From Pseudoalteromonas luteoviolacea NCIMB 1942 (lineage in GTDB: Bacteria > Pseudomonadota > Gammaproteobacteria > Enterobacterales > Alteromonadaceae), in assembly GCF_001625595.1 (NCBI RefSeq), contig NZ_AUXT01000216.1, forward strand, positions 1 to 64,000: 64,000 nucleotides of DNA, given 5' to 3'. The translations under genes were made by a program, and so were the position numbers. The notes below the pieces were generated by a model. That model worked only from the letters and a program-made list of their open reading frames with translations. It searched no databases and was not told where the DNA came from. This document shows, piece by piece, positions 15,707-25,718 of this stretch. Each line of letters starts with the position of its first letter. The first letter of the stretch is position 1.

Positions 15707-17140
15707 TTAATTAAAGCGTTGGCATAAATATTTTACTTCTAGGTATTCGTCAATCCCTTGAGCACCTCCCTCTCTGCCAAGCCCCGACTGCTTCATTCCG
15801 CCAAATGGCGCAGCAGGATTTGATATTGCCCCTTCATTTAAACCAATCATCGCAAAGTCGAGCCCCATAGACACACGATGCGATCGTTCACTGTTGGTGG
15901 AATAAATGTATGCTGCGAGTCCAACTTCAACTTGATTAGCCAACTGAATAGCCTGCTCTTCGGTCTCAAACTCAATTACACTTACAATCGGTGCAAATAT
16001 TTCCGTATTATAAATAGCCATACTTTGATCCACATTTTCAAGGATCACTGGTGACATGTAATTCCCTTGCATGCTATCACCTTGATATACAACACTTGCA
16101 CCGTGTTGGCTTGCATCAAGCACCAAATTTAATGCCTTTTGCTTAGCAACACTGTTTATTAAGGGACCCAGATCTACATCATCGTTACTACCATTTCCGA
16201 TGGTTAATGCTGCTAATCGGGTTTTTAGCATCTCAATAAACTGATGCTTGATGGCCCTGTGTAAAAAAACCCGATTGGCTGCAATGCAAGTTTGTCCTGC
16301 GTTGCGAAATTTAGCGATCATTAATCCCTCTAGCGCCGCTTCCAAGTTGGCATCTTCAAATACAATAAACGGGGCATTCCCGCCAAGCTCCAAGGATGTG
16401 CGCATTACAGACTGTGCGGTTTGCTCTAGCAATAACTTACCAACAGCTGTAGAACCGGTAAAAGTCAGTTTACATACCGCCGGATGACTATTTAGTTGCT
16501 TCACCAAATCTTGAGGCTTTGATACAACTAATACTTGAAAGGCACCGGGTTCGAACCCTGCATCAAGGGCTAGTTTAGCTAGCTCAATCGCGCTTAAAGG
16601 CGTAAGCTCTGACGGTTTCAAGATAAAGCTACAGCCAGCTGCATAGGCAGGCGCGACCTTTCGGGTTATCATTGCCAGAGGAAAATTCCATGGCGTTATA
16701 CCTACTACGACACCAACACCCTGCTTAATAGATCTTATCTGGTGAAACGTAGTGTGCGCGGGAATCACTGAGCCATAAGCTCTTTCGGCTTCTTGAGCGA
16801 ACCATTTAACATAGCCTGCAGCATACGCTACTTCAGCTAATGCTTCCTCAAGAGGCTTCCCCTGCTCCTGCGTCACTAACTCAGCGAGTCGCGTCTTATT
16901 CTGCAAAATCAGCTCGTACCAGCGATAAAGAACGCCTCCTCGCGCTTGAGCAGTTGTGCCTTTAAGCTCAATGAAACAATTATTTGCACAATTGAGCGCT
17001 TCCTCAGCCGCGTGTGTATCCACCTCACTGACTCTGGCGACCAAAGACTCATCTACCGGATTTTGAACCTCAAGCATCGCAGTGCCTTCATAGGGCTGCC
17101 CATTTATAATAGAGTACGCGGTTTTTATTTTTTTAGACAT
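15707..17140 (-). CDS. NAD(P)-dependent aldehyde dehydrogenase, GabD-like (succinate semialdehyde)
   Basis: 477 residues. Rossmann region ITPWNFP and FTGSTAVGK, catalytic Glu in LELGGNAPF, catalytic Cys in FRNAGQTCIAANR and the C-terminal APFGGMKQSGLGREG...GIDEYLEVKYLC all match GabD more closely than other ALDH groups. It would oxidise succinate semialdehyde to succinate. No gabT or gabP is adjacent, so the physiological aldehyde could be another short omega-carboxy semialdehyde. It reads toward the nucleotidyltransferase gene across 150 bases containing inverted repeats. Confidence 0.83.
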   Translation of the reverse strand: MSKKIKTAYSIINGQPYEGTAMLEVQNPVDESLVARVSEVDTHAAEEALNCANNCFIELKGTTAQARGGVLYRWYELILQNKTRLAELVTQEQGKPLEEALAEVAYAAGYVKWFAQEAERAYGSVIPAHTTFHQIRSIKQGVGVVVGITPWNFPLAMITRKVAPAYAAGCSFILKPSELTPLSAIELAKLALDAGFEPGAFQVLVVSKPQDLVKQLNSHPAVCKLTFTGSTAVGKLLLEQTAQSVMRTSLELGGNAPFIVFEDANLEAALEGLMIAKFRNAGQTCIAANRVFLHRAIKHQFIEMLKTRLAALTIGNGSNDDVDLGPLINSVAKQKALNLVLDASQHGASVVYQGDSMQGNYMSPVILENVDQSMAIYNTEIFAPIVSVIEFETEEQAIQLANQVEVGLAAYIYSTNSERSHRVSMGLDFAMIGLNEGAISNPAAPFGGMKQSGLGREGGAQGIDEYLEVKYLCQRFN

Positions 17141-17155
17141 GAATGTGCTCCAAAC

Positions 17156-17190
17156 AAAAAAGGCCGTAGTGGTTAACTACAGCCTTTTGT
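17156..17190 (-). terminator. Terminator of the isc operon
   Basis: AAAAGGC-c-GTAGT / ACTAC-a-GCCTTTT, a 12-bp stem with one mismatch and a 5-base loop, followed on the minus strand by TTTTTTGTTTG. It lies 17 bases past the fdx stop codon. Confidence 0.83.
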
Positions 17191-17206
17191 TTTAAATAAC
17201 GTTTTA

Positions 17207-17545
17207 TTAGTGCTCTTCATTCACGATATTTAGATTGTATTTGGGTATTTCTACAACCAAGTCTTCATCGTTTATCACAGCTTGACACCCTAAACGAGAC
17301 TCAGGCTCTAAACCCCAAGCTTTATCAAGCATATCGTCCTCTAACTCATCACTTTCTTCCATTGAGTCGAAACCCTCGCGGATAACAACATGGCAAGTGG
17401 TACATGCGCATGATTTTTCACATGCATGAGGAATACTGATACCATTTTTCAAAGCTACATCTAGTACTGTATCACCAGATTTCGCTTCGATTGCAGCGCC
17501 CTCAGGACAAAGCTCTTCATGGGGTAAAAAGATAATTTGTGGCAT
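17207..17545 (-). CDS. fdx: ISC-type [2Fe-2S] ferredoxin
   Basis: 112 residues. Cluster ligands are in CEKSCACTTCHVV and the distal RLGCQAV; the region EESDELEDDMLDKAWGLEPESRLGCQ is typical of adrenodoxin-like ISC ferredoxins. It supplies electrons for Fe-S cluster assembly on IscU. Last gene of the isc operon, one base after hscA. The small gene iscX that follows fdx in E. coli is absent here; a terminator follows instead. Confidence 0.97.
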   Translation of the reverse strand: MPQIIFLPHEELCPEGAAIEAKSGDTVLDVALKNGISIPHACEKSCACTTCHVVIREGFDSMEESDELEDDMLDKAWGLEPESRLGCQAVINDEDLVVEIPKYNLNIVNEEH

Positions 17546-17546
17546 T

Positions 17547-19409
17547 TTAAACCTCGTCTACTGACTGACCTTGCAGTGCCTGTTTAATTGATACATCCAT
17601 GCGGCGCGACGCGAATTCACTACTTGCATCATCCACCACTTCAATAGCTTGCTTTATTTCTTCAGGCTCAGATGCGTTTAATCGTTTGTCATCTAACATA
17701 GCCATTGCAGAACGCAATGCTTGTAGTTCACCTTCATTGAGTAAATGAGATTCAGTTTCTAAGGAAGCCTCTAATGCTTCTAATACTCTAAGCGCTTCCA
17801 CTTGTTGCTCTTTCAACATACGCGCTTGCATATCTTCTTTTGCAAAACTCATAGAATCTTTCAGCATTTGCGCTACTTGATCATCACTTAATCCAAATGA
17901 AGGCTTCACTTGAATTTCAGCCTGAACGCCTGTTGATTTTTCCATTGCAGATACGCTCAATAAACCATCTGCATCCACTTTAAAAGTCACACGAATGTGT
18001 GCTGCACCAGCTGACATCGCTGGAATGCCTTTCAAGCTAAATTTAGCCAAAGAACGACAATCATCTACCAGCTCTCGTTCGCCTTGCACTACGTGCAATG
18101 ACATGGCTGTTTGACCATCTTTGAATGTTGTGAACTCTTGTGCCCGAGCAACAGGGATAGTGGTATTACGAGGTATGATTTTCTCTACCAAACCACCCAT
18201 TGTTTCAAGACCCAAAGACAGCGGCAACACATCCAATAGAAGCATGTCAGAGTCAGGTTTGTTACCAGCTAATATATCAGCTTGAATAGCAGCACCTATT
18301 GCTACAACGCGATCTGGGTCAATTGACGTCAGCGGTTTTTTATCAAAAAACTCACCCACAGCCTCTCGGATCACAGGCATACGAGTAGAACCACCAACCA
18401 TAACCGCTTCAAGGACTTCTTTTTTCGTTACTTCAGCGTCTTTTAAAGCACGGCGACATGCTCTCAAAGTTTGTTTAACCAGTGGCGCTACTAGCTCGGC
18501 AAATTGCGCTTGTGTAACCGTAACCACATGCTCTTCATCACGTAGTGGTAATTTAACGTTTACTTTTTCATAGCTGCTAAGCGCTTCTTTACACGCCTTT
18601 GCCTTTTGAATCAATAAGCGCAATTCATGAGGCGTCAAATCGCTTAAGTTTAATTCTGCTTTAAAGTGTTCAACCAATAAAGCATCAAAATCATCACCAC
18701 CTAGACTTGAATCACCACCAGTTGCCAGTACTTCAAATACACCTTGGTTAAGACGCAAGATTGAAATATCAAATGTCCCACCACCAAGGTCATATACTGC
18801 AATAACACCTTCTTGACCTGAGTCCAGACCATAAGCAACAGCCGCAGCTGTAGGTTCATTTAATAGACGCAATACTTTTAGACCTGCAAGTTCTGCAGCA
18901 TCTTTAGTACTTTGTCTTTGCGCATCATCAAAATATGCAGGAACCGTGATTACGCTGCCGACGATCTCTTCGCCACCGAAGCTGTCTGTTGCACGTTGAT
19001 AGAGTGATTTTAAAATTTCAGCTGAAGCTTGTATTGGATTAATAGGGCCCGCAATGGTATCAATCGCCAAAGCACCTTGATGCTCTGTAAACTCATAAGG
19101 CAACTGCTGATATCTATCTTCAACTTCTGAAATTGATTTGCCTAAAAAGCGCTTTACAGAAATAAGCGTATTGATTGGATCTTCAACGGCTGCTGATTGA
19201 GCGTCTTTACCCACTGTAACCGATTCAGCATGGTAGCGAACAACAGACGGTAGCATCGCGTCACCATTAAGATCAAGCAGGACTCTTGCTTCACCGCTTT
19301 GCACCGTCGCAACCAACGAGTTTGTGGTGCCTAGGTCGATGCCTATTGCGAGTTTATGTTCATGTGGTGCCGCGCTCTGCCCCGGCTCAGCAATTTGCAA
19401 TAATGCCAT
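17547..19409 (-). CDS. hscA: Fe-S assembly Hsp70 chaperone HscA
   Basis: 620 residues (E. coli 616). Hsp70 signatures [24 protein letters not shown] and [14 protein letters not shown] are intact, followed by the substrate-binding domain. HscA recognises the LPPVK motif of IscU, which is present in the IscU encoded in this operon, and uses ATP to help cluster transfer. It lies between hscB and fdx, as in other proteobacterial isc operons. Confidence 0.98.
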   Translation of the reverse strand: MALLQIAEPGQSAAPHEHKLAIGIDLGTTNSLVATVQSGEARVLLDLNGDAMLPSVVRYHAESVTVGKDAQSAAVEDPINTLISVKRFLGKSISEVEDRYQQLPYEFTEHQGALAIDTIAGPINPIQASAEILKSLYQRATDSFGGEEIVGSVITVPAYFDDAQRQSTKDAAELAGLKVLRLLNEPTAAAVAYGLDSGQEGVIAVYDLGGGTFDISILRLNQGVFEVLATGGDSSLGGDDFDALLVEHFKAELNLSDLTPHELRLLIQKAKACKEALSSYEKVNVKLPLRDEEHVVTVTQAQFAELVAPLVKQTLRACRRALKDAEVTKKEVLEAVMVGGSTRMPVIREAVGEFFDKKPLTSIDPDRVVAIGAAIQADILAGNKPDSDMLLLDVLPLSLGLETMGGLVEKIIPRNTTIPVARAQEFTTFKDGQTAMSLHVVQGERELVDDCRSLAKFSLKGIPAMSAGAAHIRVTFKVDADGLLSVSAMEKSTGVQAEIQVKPSFGLSDDQVAQMLKDSMSFAKEDMQARMLKEQQVEALRVLEALEASLETESHLLNEGELQALRSAMAMLDDKRLNASEPEEIKQAIEVVDDASSEFASRRMDVSIKQALQGQSVDEV

Positions 19410-19441
19410 AGTACTCTTTTAACTTAAGTAGTGACGCTAAA

Positions 19442-19966
19442 TTAATCGAGAAGATTATCTTCAATACGAGATAACTCTTCACGTAACTTATAAATAAATT
19501 TTAACTTGCGAACATTATCCGCAGCGACTTCCAATACGGATGTATCTTCATCTACCAATTGGTTTGCAAGTTTGGCACTGTATTGCTGGTCTAGCAATTT
19601 GATTTGTGCCTCAAACGCTTCTATTTCAGACTCAGGATCTGAGCTGTGCTGTATATCTTCGAGTGCTTCTCGAAGCTCCATTTGCTGCATCAAAAAAGTC
19701 GGATCTTGCAATGTTTGTTGCTCTGCACGTATATCAACTCCCCGCTCGCTCAACATATACTCTGCTCGTTTCACCGGGTGTTTGAGCACTGCAAGAGCGT
19801 CATTAATCTCTGAGGTTTTTTGCACGGCTAGCAACTTTTCGCGCTCGCTTTTGCCAGCATATTTGTCAGGGTGTACTGCTCTTTGCAGTTCTAAGTAACG
19901 TTGGTTCAATTGCTTTAAATCAACGTCATAGATTGCAGGCAAATTAAATAATTCAAAATATCGCAT
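19442..19966 (-). CDS. hscB: Co-chaperone HscB (J protein)
   Basis: 174 residues. N-terminal J domain with HPD in RAVHPDKYAGKSEREKL, then the three-helix C-terminal domain that binds IscU. It delivers IscU to HscA and stimulates its ATPase. Separated from iscA by 62 bases that hold a small hairpin. Confidence 0.97.
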   Translation of the reverse strand: MRYFELFNLPAIYDVDLKQLNQRYLELQRAVHPDKYAGKSEREKLLAVQKTSEINDALAVLKHPVKRAEYMLSERGVDIRAEQQTLQDPTFLMQQMELREALEDIQHSSDPESEIEAFEAQIKLLDQQYSAKLANQLVDEDTSVLEVAADNVRKLKFIYKLREELSRIEDNLLD

Positions 19967-19982
19967 ACGGACCTAATACAGC

Positions 19983-20006
19983 AAAGCCCTACCAAGGCAG
20001 GGCTTT
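19983..20006. other. Hairpin between iscA and hscB
   Basis: AAAGCCCT / AGGGCTTT, 8-bp perfect stem with an 8-base loop, inside the isc operon. On the minus strand the stem is followed by GCTGT, not a U-run. It might be an RNA processing or stabilising element rather than a full terminator. Confidence 0.5.
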
Positions 20007-20028
20007 AGCTCAAACTCATTATCGCTGG

Positions 20029-20352
20029 CTAAACAGTAAAACTTTCACCACAACCACATTCATCTTTCTGATTTGGGTTTGTAAATTTAAACCCTTCATT
20101 AAGACCTTCTTTGGTGTAGTCTAATTCTGTACCGTCGATATAAACCAAACTTTTTGCATCAACGATGATTTTAACGCCCATTTCTTCGAACACTTCATCA
20201 CCTTCTGCAAGTTCATCAACGAACTCGAGAACATATGCAAGACCTGAGCAACCCGTAGTTTTAATACCTACACGCAAGCCTATGCCCTTTCCTCTATTTT
20301 TCAGGAATGTATATACACGATTTGCCGCTGCTTCAGTTAATGTCACTGCCAT
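20029..20352 (-). CDS. iscA: A-type Fe-S carrier protein IscA
   Basis: 107 residues. The three conserved cysteines are in [10 protein letters not shown] and the C-terminal CGCGESF. IscA carries or delivers Fe-S clusters to apoproteins. It begins 10 bases after iscU. Confidence 0.97.
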   Translation of the reverse strand: MAVTLTEAAANRVYTFLKNRGKGIGLRVGIKTTGCSGLAYVLEFVDELAEGDEVFEEMGVKIIVDAKSLVYIDGTELDYTKEGLNEGFKFTNPNQKDECGCGESFTV

Positions 20353-20362
20353 AATCTATCTC

Positions 20363-20746
20363 TTACTTCGTCTGTTTACTTTTGTAATCTGCAATCGCTG
20401 CTTGGATAGCGTCTTCAGCAAGGATTGAACAGTGGATCTTAACAGGAGGTAGTTCAAGTTCAGCTGTAATATCTGTATTTTTAATTTCAGCAGCTTGGTC
20501 TAATGTTTTACCTTTAACCCACTCAGTTACCAAAGAAGATGATGCAATTGCACTACCACAACCGTACGTTTTAAACTTCGCATCTTCGATAACGCCCTCA
20601 TCAGAAACTTTAATTTGCAGCTTCATCACGTCACCACACGCTGGCGCACCAACCATACCAGTTGCTACATTTGGATCGTTCTTATCTAACGTCCCGACAT
20701 TACGCGGGTTTTCCACGTGGTCAATTACTTTATCACTATATGCCAT
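20363..20746 (-). CDS. iscU: Fe-S cluster scaffold IscU
   Basis: 127 residues. Cluster ligands in GAPACGDV, YGCGSAIASS and HCSILAEDAI, with Asp in ACGD. LPPVK just before the last Cys is the HscA recognition motif. Clusters are built on this protein from IscS-derived sulfur. Confidence 0.98.
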   Translation of the reverse strand: MAYSDKVIDHVENPRNVGTLDKNDPNVATGMVGAPACGDVMKLQIKVSDEGVIEDAKFKTYGCGSAIASSSLVTEWVKGKTLDQAAEIKNTDITAELELPPVKIHCSILAEDAIQAAIADYKSKQTK

Positions 20747-20805
20747 AACTCTTTCCTCACTAACCGCTTATATACCTGCTACAGTGTCAATATAAGCTGA
20801 CTTGC

Positions 20806-22020
20806 TTAATGGTGTGCCCACTCAACTGAATCTAAATCGATGCCATCTTTAAACATTTCCCAAAGAGGAGACATTGCTCTCAAACGGCCGATGGAGTCTT
20901 TGATTAGCTTAATGGTGTAGTCAATTTCTTCTTCAGTCGTAAAACGCCCGATGCTGAAACGAATCGAGCTGTGTGCCAATTCGTCGTTGCGACCCAAAGC
21001 ACGTAATACATATGAAGGTTCAAGGCTCGCAGAAGTACATGCAGAACCTGAAGATACAGCAATATCCTTAACGGCCATAAGCAGTGACTCACCTTCAACA
21101 TAGTTGAAGCTGATGTTTACAATGCCAGGCACAGACTGGTCAACTGTACCGTTGAAGTACACTTCTTCCATATCCATGATGCCGTCAATTAGGCGCTGAC
21201 GTAATGCGCTGATATGCGCATGATCTTTATCAAAATCTTGTTTAGCAACGCGGAAAGCTGATCCCATGCCGACGATTTGATGTGTTGCCAATGTACCTGA
21301 ACGCATACCACGTTCATGGCCACCACCGTGCATTTGCGCTTCAAGGCGAGCACGTGGCTTGCGGCGAACATAAAGTGCACCAATCCCTTTAGGGCCATAC
21401 GCTTTGTGACCAGAGAAAGACATGAAATCGACTTTTAACTGCTTCATATCAATTGCAACTTTACCCGCACTTTGCGCACCATCTACGTGAAACATGATCT
21501 TACGCTCACGGCACATTTCACCGATTGTCGCGATATCTTGAATAACACCTAGTTCGTTATTTACGTGCATAATACTAATTAAGATAGTCTCTTCGCGGAT
21601 CTCATTTTCAAGCTTTTTCAGATCCAACAGTCCGTTTTCTTCAACGTCCATATAAGTCACTTCGAAACCTTGACGCTCCAGCTCACGACATGTATCAATA
21701 ACTGCTTTGTGCTCGGTTTTAACCGTGATGATGTGCTTACCCTTCTTTTGATAAAAGTTAGCAGCACCTTTAATTGCTAGGTTGTTTGATTCTGTTGCGC
21801 CTGATGTAAATACAATTTCGCGAGGATCAGCATTTATTAAATCAGCGATATCATTACGCGCTTGGTCAATTAACTCTTCGGCCTGCCAACCAAAACGGTG
21901 TGAACGGGACGCAGGATTACCAAAATTACCATCCATTGTCAGGCATTGCATCATTTCGTCAGCAACACGCTGATCAACCGGCGTGGTTGCAGCATAATCT
22001 AAATATATCGGTAATTTCAT
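20806..22020 (-). CDS. iscS: Cysteine desulfurase IscS
   Basis: 404 residues from ATG 22020 ([16 protein letters not shown]). The open frame continues upstream to 22056 into iscR, but GGAG just before 22020 and the family N-terminus fix the start. PLP-binding Lys is in [12 protein letters not shown], and the mobile-loop catalytic Cys is in [15 protein letters not shown]. It converts cysteine to alanine and donates persulfide sulfur to IscU and, in other bacteria, to TusA/ThiI for tRNA modification. Confidence 0.98.
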   Translation of the reverse strand: MKLPIYLDYAATTPVDQRVADEMMQCLTMDGNFGNPASRSHRFGWQAEELIDQARNDIADLINADPREIVFTSGATESNNLAIKGAANFYQKKGKHIITVKTEHKAVIDTCRELERQGFEVTYMDVEENGLLDLKKLENEIREETILISIMHVNNELGVIQDIATIGEMCRERKIMFHVDGAQSAGKVAIDMKQLKVDFMSFSGHKAYGPKGIGALYVRRKPRARLEAQMHGGGHERGMRSGTLATHQIVGMGSAFRVAKQDFDKDHAHISALRQRLIDGIMDMEEVYFNGTVDQSVPGIVNISFNYVEGESLLMAVKDIAVSSGSACTSASLEPSYVLRALGRNDELAHSSIRFSIGRFTTEEEIDYTIKLIKDSIGRLRAMSPLWEMFKDGIDLDSVEWAHH

Positions 22021-22043
22021 TTCTTTCTCCGCTTGACGCCAAT

Positions 22044-22535
22044 TTAAAGTTGGCAACTCACTTGAATATTATCTAATTGCTTCATCGCATCGCTAACGCT
22101 TCTGTCCTGACGTGATGCAACTGATTGCACATCAGAGTTGGCGACTAGCTCGGCAAGGGAAATACTATTTAAAAACTCTTCAATTCGCACGCTGAGATCT
22201 GACCACAGAGTGTGAGTCAAGCAACGCATGCCGCTTTGACACCCGCCCCCTTCGCCATGACAGCGAGTTGCGTCTACTGATTCATCTACAGCATTAATCA
22301 CATCTCCGACGGAGATTGTATGTGCGTCGCGACCCAATAAATAACCACCACCTGGGCCTCTGACTGAGCTTACCAGTCCATGCTTACGTAATCGTGCGAA
22401 TAATTGTTCAAGATATGATAGAGATATTTCTTGTCTTTCAGAAATATCAGCCAGAGGCACAGGACCGATGTTGGCGTGCAAAGCAACATCCAGCATTGCT
22501 GTCACTGCATACCTGCCTTTTGAAGTCAGTTTCAT
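22044..22535 (-). CDS. iscR: Rrf2-family Fe-S regulator IscR
   Basis: 163 residues. N-terminal winged HTH ([20 protein letters not shown]...[19 protein letters not shown]). The three cluster Cys are in [15 protein letters not shown]. When loaded with a [2Fe-2S] cluster IscR represses the isc operon at type-1 sites. Three such sites lie upstream. First gene of the operon, 23 bases before iscS. Confidence 0.97.
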   Translation of the reverse strand: MKLTSKGRYAVTAMLDVALHANIGPVPLADISERQEISLSYLEQLFARLRKHGLVSSVRGPGGGYLLGRDAHTISVGDVINAVDESVDATRCHGEGGGCQSGMRCLTHTLWSDLSVRIEEFLNSISLAELVANSDVQSVASRQDRSVSDAMKQLDNIQVSCQL

Positions 22536-22568
22536 ACGCGCCTCTAGGTAAATTTATCAAAGTCGCAA

Positions 22569-22600
22569 ATTGTAATTACCTGACTAAGATAGTCAAGTAT
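22569..22600 (-). promoter_or_regulatory. isc promoter 1 with IscR box 1
   Basis: Minus strand: TTGACT (-35, 22591-22596), 16-base spacer, TACAAT (-10, 22569-22574). IscR type-1-like box TTACCTGACTAAGATAGTCA... fills 22576-22600 and matches 24 of 25 positions allowing one change at the first base, and also G for W near the centre. The box covers the -35 and spacer, which fits repression by steric block. Confidence 0.82.
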
Positions 22601-22658
22601 TAACGACATCTATTGCTTATTAAATAAGTTACTACTTACTCAGCACTTACTTTACGTA

Positions 22659-22683
22659 ATACCTGACTAATTTAATCAGGTAT
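22659..22683. promoter_or_regulatory. IscR box 2 (near-perfect palindrome)
   Basis: ATACCTGACTAATTTAATCAGG... fits the type-1 IscR consensus with one half-site change (AATC for AGTC). It is embedded in a larger perfect dyad: TACGTAATACCTGA (22653-22666) / TCAGGTATTACGTA (22676-22689). It lies between the two isc promoters and has no good -10 of its own. Confidence 0.72.
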
Positions 22684-22690
22684 TACGTAC

Positions 22691-22722
22691 ATTGTAATTA
22701 CCCGAGTAATTTAGTCAAGTAT
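22691..22722 (-). promoter_or_regulatory. isc promoter 2 with IscR box 3
   Basis: Minus strand: TTGACT (22713-22718), 16-base spacer, TACAAT (22691-22696), the same hexamers and spacing as promoter 1. The box TTACCCGAGTAATTTAGTCA... at 22698-22722 is a type-1-like IscR site. The segment is a near copy of the promoter 1 region, 122 bases away. Confidence 0.72.
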
Positions 22723-22739
22723 TACTGTGATGAAACTAA

Positions 22740-23477
22740 TTAATCTTTATCGTTCTGTTTGGTAGATTTGTTTACAGAACTAAGAATACCTCTGAGGATG
22801 TTCAATTCTTGGTCTTCTGGCCTTGCGCGATTAAACAAACGCTTTAGCTTAGTCATAACCATGCCTGGGTGCAGCTTGACAATAAACCCAGTCTCATTAA
22901 GCGTCGACTCCAAGTGCTCGTAGAAAAGCTCCATCTGCTCTGATGTTGGGTATTTGGTATCGTCTTCTTCAGGCTGCGCATCTTGCGTATCTAAAAAGGT
23001 CATACGCGTTTCATATGTCAACGTCTGAACTGCCATGGCTAAATTCAGAGAGCTATACTCAGGATTTGCAGGGATACAGACATGATAGTTACACAACTGC
23101 AACTCCTCATTAGTTAATCCACTATTCTCTCGACCGAATACTAGCGCAACAGGTCCAGATGCAGACTCAGCCACTAGCTTCTGTGCACATTCTCTTGGAT
23201 CTACCATTGGCCATGACAAAGTACGAGAACGAGCACTGGTGCCAATAACTAAACTACAGTCAGCAATGGCATCTTCTAATTTATCAACGGTTACTGCACT
23301 ACCAAGTACATCCGTCGCGCCTGCTGCCAACGCGCTGGCATGACTATCGACCTCACACGCAGGGTCAACTAAATAGAGCTGTGAAAAGCCCATTGTTTTC
23401 ATTGCGCGTGCAACCGAACCAATATTTCCAGAGTGTGAAGTGTTCACAAGTACAATTCTAATATCTTGTAATGCCAT
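22740..23477 (-). CDS. trmJ: tRNA (cytidine/uridine-2'-O-)-methyltransferase TrmJ
   Basis: 245 residues. SPOUT-fold patterns: [38 protein letters not shown] and [16 protein letters not shown]. TrmJ methylates the 2'-O of nucleotide 32 in the anticodon loop of several tRNAs. It precedes iscR on the same strand and is divergent from suhB, as in E. coli. Read-through into the isc operon is possible because I see no terminator after it. Confidence 0.95.
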   Translation of the reverse strand: MALQDIRIVLVNTSHSGNIGSVARAMKTMGFSQLYLVDPACEVDSHASALAAGATDVLGSAVTVDKLEDAIADCSLVIGTSARSRTLSWPMVDPRECAQKLVAESASGPVALVFGRENSGLTNEELQLCNYHVCIPANPEYSSLNLAMAVQTLTYETRMTFLDTQDAQPEEDDTKYPTSEQMELFYEHLESTLNETGFIVKLHPGMVMTKLKRLFNRARPEDQELNILRGILSSVNKSTKQNDKD

Positions 23478-23586
23478 GCTTGTTTATCTCAGACAAAAAA
23501 TAATGGCCTAGTTTAACATAGGGGCATAGAACGATACCATCACCACACCTGTATAAAAAAACACCACAATTATTCACTAAAAGTTA

Positions 23587-23614
23587 TTTACTTTATCTAA
23601 AAAATCGCTAGAAT
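23587..23614 (+). promoter_or_regulatory. Probable suhB promoter
   Basis: TTTACT, 16-base spacer, TAGAAT, then a GC-rich ACGCCGGC discriminator, about 50 bases before the suhB start codon. The discriminator suggests growth-rate control. Confidence 0.5.
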
Positions 23615-23661
23615 ACGCCGGCTCAAAAAATTTAGTTCTTTTACAATTCAAAGGTAATGCT

Positions 23662-24465
23662 ATGCATCCAATGTTAAACATTGCGGTACGCGCTGCGCGT
23701 AACGCGGGTAAAGTGATCTTACGTGCATGTGAAGATTTGTCTCAAGTTGAAGCAGCCCAAAAGGGTACTAACGACTTCGTAACAAGTGTAGACACAGAAT
23801 CTGAACGTGTGATCCGTGAAACTATACTAAAATCTTACCCTGACCACGCAATCGTTGGAGAAGAGCTAGGCCATACTGATGGCAAAGACAATGATTACCT
23901 TTGGGTTATTGACCCGCTTGATGGCACAACTAACTTCATCAAGGGCATTCCTCATTTCGCGGTCTCTATCGCATTAAAAGTTAAAGGCCGCGTTGAGCAG
24001 GCAGTAATTTACGATCCAATTCGCAGTGAACTTTTCACGGCTTCACGCGGTCAAGGCGCGCAGCTAAACAGCAAGCGGATTCGCGTTACTAAAAGCAACG
24101 AACTTGCTGGTAGCGTGTTAGCAACAGGCTTCCCATTCAAGCAAAAGCATCACTTAGATGCATACACAGAAGCATTTAAAGCACTATTCATCCATACAGC
24201 TGATATTCGCCGTGCAGGCTCTGCTGCATTAGATATGGCATACGTAGCAGCTGGCCGTATTGATGGTTTCTACGAGATTGGTCTAAAACCATGGGACACA
24301 GCAGCTGGCGAACTACTTGTGAAAGAAGCCGGCGGCATGCTTATGGACTTTGCTGGCGGCGCTAACTACAACAACAGTGGTAACATTGTGTGTGGTGCTC
24401 CAAAGCTTTGTCAGGCGATTGTAAAAGAAATTCGCCCAGTATTGACTGAATCATTACTAAAATAA
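23662..24465 (+). CDS. suhB: Inositol-1-monophosphatase family protein SuhB
   Basis: 267 residues. Metal-binding motifs GEELG, DPLDGTTNFIKG and the C-terminal WDTAAGELLVKEAGG are intact. It hydrolyses inositol monophosphates; in E. coli it is also a component of the rRNA antitermination complex with Nus factors. Divergent from trmJ. Standard length for the family. Confidence 0.95.
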   Translation: MHPMLNIAVRAARNAGKVILRACEDLSQVEAAQKGTNDFVTSVDTESERVIRETILKSYPDHAIVGEELGHTDGKDNDYLWVIDPLDGTTNFIKGIPHFAVSIALKVKGRVEQAVIYDPIRSELFTASRGQGAQLNSKRIRVTKSNELAGSVLATGFPFKQKHHLDAYTEAFKALFIHTADIRRAGSAALDMAYVAAGRIDGFYEIGLKPWDTAAGELLVKEAGGMLMDFAGGANYNNSGNIVCGAPKLCQAIVKEIRPVLTESLLK

Positions 24466-24487
24466 GTTTAATAGCGACTTTTGAAAT

Positions 24488-24516
24488 AAAAAACCCAGGC
24501 AAAGCCTGGGTTTTTT
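24488..24516. terminator. Bidirectional terminator between suhB and the enolase-superfamily gene
   Basis: AAAAAACCCAGGC / GCCTGGGTTTTTT, 13-bp perfect stem with loop AAA and T-runs on both strands. It serves the convergent genes on each side. Confidence 0.93.
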
Positions 24517-24534
24517 ATTGAACTCGATTAAAGA

Positions 24535-25710
24535 CTACTTAATTTCAACGCGTTGTGAACGCATTACAACTTCATCGTTTAGCTCAATGCCAATACCAGG
24601 CTCTTCTGAAACTTTAAAGATACCGTTTTGCGGCTGCGGATCTTGCAAACACAGCTCTCTATTCCACTTTTTAATTGCGTAAGTATGATGCTCGTGAATC
24701 AAAAAGTTTGGAATCGCACTTTCAAGGTGCAATGACGCTGCTGTTGCAACTGGGCCGCCACAAACGTGAGCTTGTATTCTAATATCAAAAATGTCCGCGT
24801 AATCACAAACTTTTTTCGTTTCTGTAAACCCACCACATAGACCAATATCCGGTTGCAATACATCAATGCTTTGATCTTCAAAATACGGGCGTACGTCCCA
24901 GCGGTTGTATAGTCGCTCACCACCGGCAATTGGCACAGCCGTTTTGTTCGCAACTTTTGCATGTAATGAGTGGTTAAGGTAGTTAACCGGTTCTTCGTAA
25001 TACATACAATCAAATTCTTCAGCAATTTCAGCCAGTTGAATTGCGGAAGTTGCACCTGGTAAACTGTGACATTCAAAAATGATATCGACTTCATCACCAA
25101 CAGCTTCACGGATAGCCTTCATACGCTCGCGATATAACTTCATTTCTGCGCGAGAAATAAGCTTTGTACGGTCGTAGTAAGTGTTCCCATCTTTATCGTA
25201 CATGATGGGGTCAACTTTAACTGCGTCATAGCCCTCTGCAAGCGCTTTGTGTGCCGCTTCAGCGTACTCATGTGGCTGCACAAGCGCTTTGAACTCACTG
25301 TCCCAGTCAAACTGTAACTGAGAGGCATAGGTGCGCAATTCTGGATTCACTTTACCGCCAAGTAGTTGGTAAACAGGTAGGTTAAGTGCTTTACCCTTAA
25401 TATCCCATAGCGCAGTATCAATGGCGCTCATAGCAGCATAGACAACAGGTCCACCACCGAGTCCCCAAAAGCTTTCACGCAACATACGTGACCAAAGCAG
25501 CTCAGTTTGAAACGGGTCATGACCAATTAGAAATGCTTCAGCCATCTCTTTAATCATGCTCGCTGCTGCACTGTGTCCTAAGTCATATGCAAGCCCAGCT
25601 TCGCCAACTCCTGAAATGCCTTCATCTGTGTGGATACGGACAAATACGGGGGTCCAACCAGGTCTATCCGGACAATAAATATCAAATACTTCGACGCGAT
25701 TTACTTTCAT
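24535..25710 (-). CDS. Enolase-superfamily (mandelate racemase/muconate lactonizing) enzyme, sugar-acid dehydratase-like
   Basis: 391 residues from ATG 25710 (MKVNRVEVFDIYCPD), chosen because AGGAG lies just before it; the open frame to 25773 runs into the upstream gene. Visible enolase features: KVDPIMYD (general base strand), metal ligands in FECHS, YYEEPV and GGERL, then QPDIGLCGG and HVCGGPV with the catalytic-type His. This looks like an acid-sugar dehydratase subgroup near galactonate dehydratase, but the substrate cannot be named. It lies 8 bases behind a class II aldolase gene, so the two probably act in one catabolic pathway. Confidence 0.75.
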   Translation of the reverse strand: MKVNRVEVFDIYCPDRPGWTPVFVRIHTDEGISGVGEAGLAYDLGHSAAASMIKEMAEAFLIGHDPFQTELLWSRMLRESFWGLGGGPVVYAAMSAIDTALWDIKGKALNLPVYQLLGGKVNPELRTYASQLQFDWDSEFKALVQPHEYAEAAHKALAEGYDAVKVDPIMYDKDGNTYYDRTKLISRAEMKLYRERMKAIREAVGDEVDIIFECHSLPGATSAIQLAEIAEEFDCMYYEEPVNYLNHSLHAKVANKTAVPIAGGERLYNRWDVRPYFEDQSIDVLQPDIGLCGGFTETKKVCDYADIFDIRIQAHVCGGPVATAASLHLESAIPNFLIHEHHTYAIKKWNRELCLQDPQPQNGIFKVSEEPGIGIELNDEVVMRSQRVEIK

Positions 25711-25718
25711 TTTGACTC

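Noticed and set aside
22021-22056. Longer N-terminus of IscS
   Set aside because: It overlaps iscR, lacks a ribosome site and is absent from the family, whereas GGAG precedes the start at 22020.
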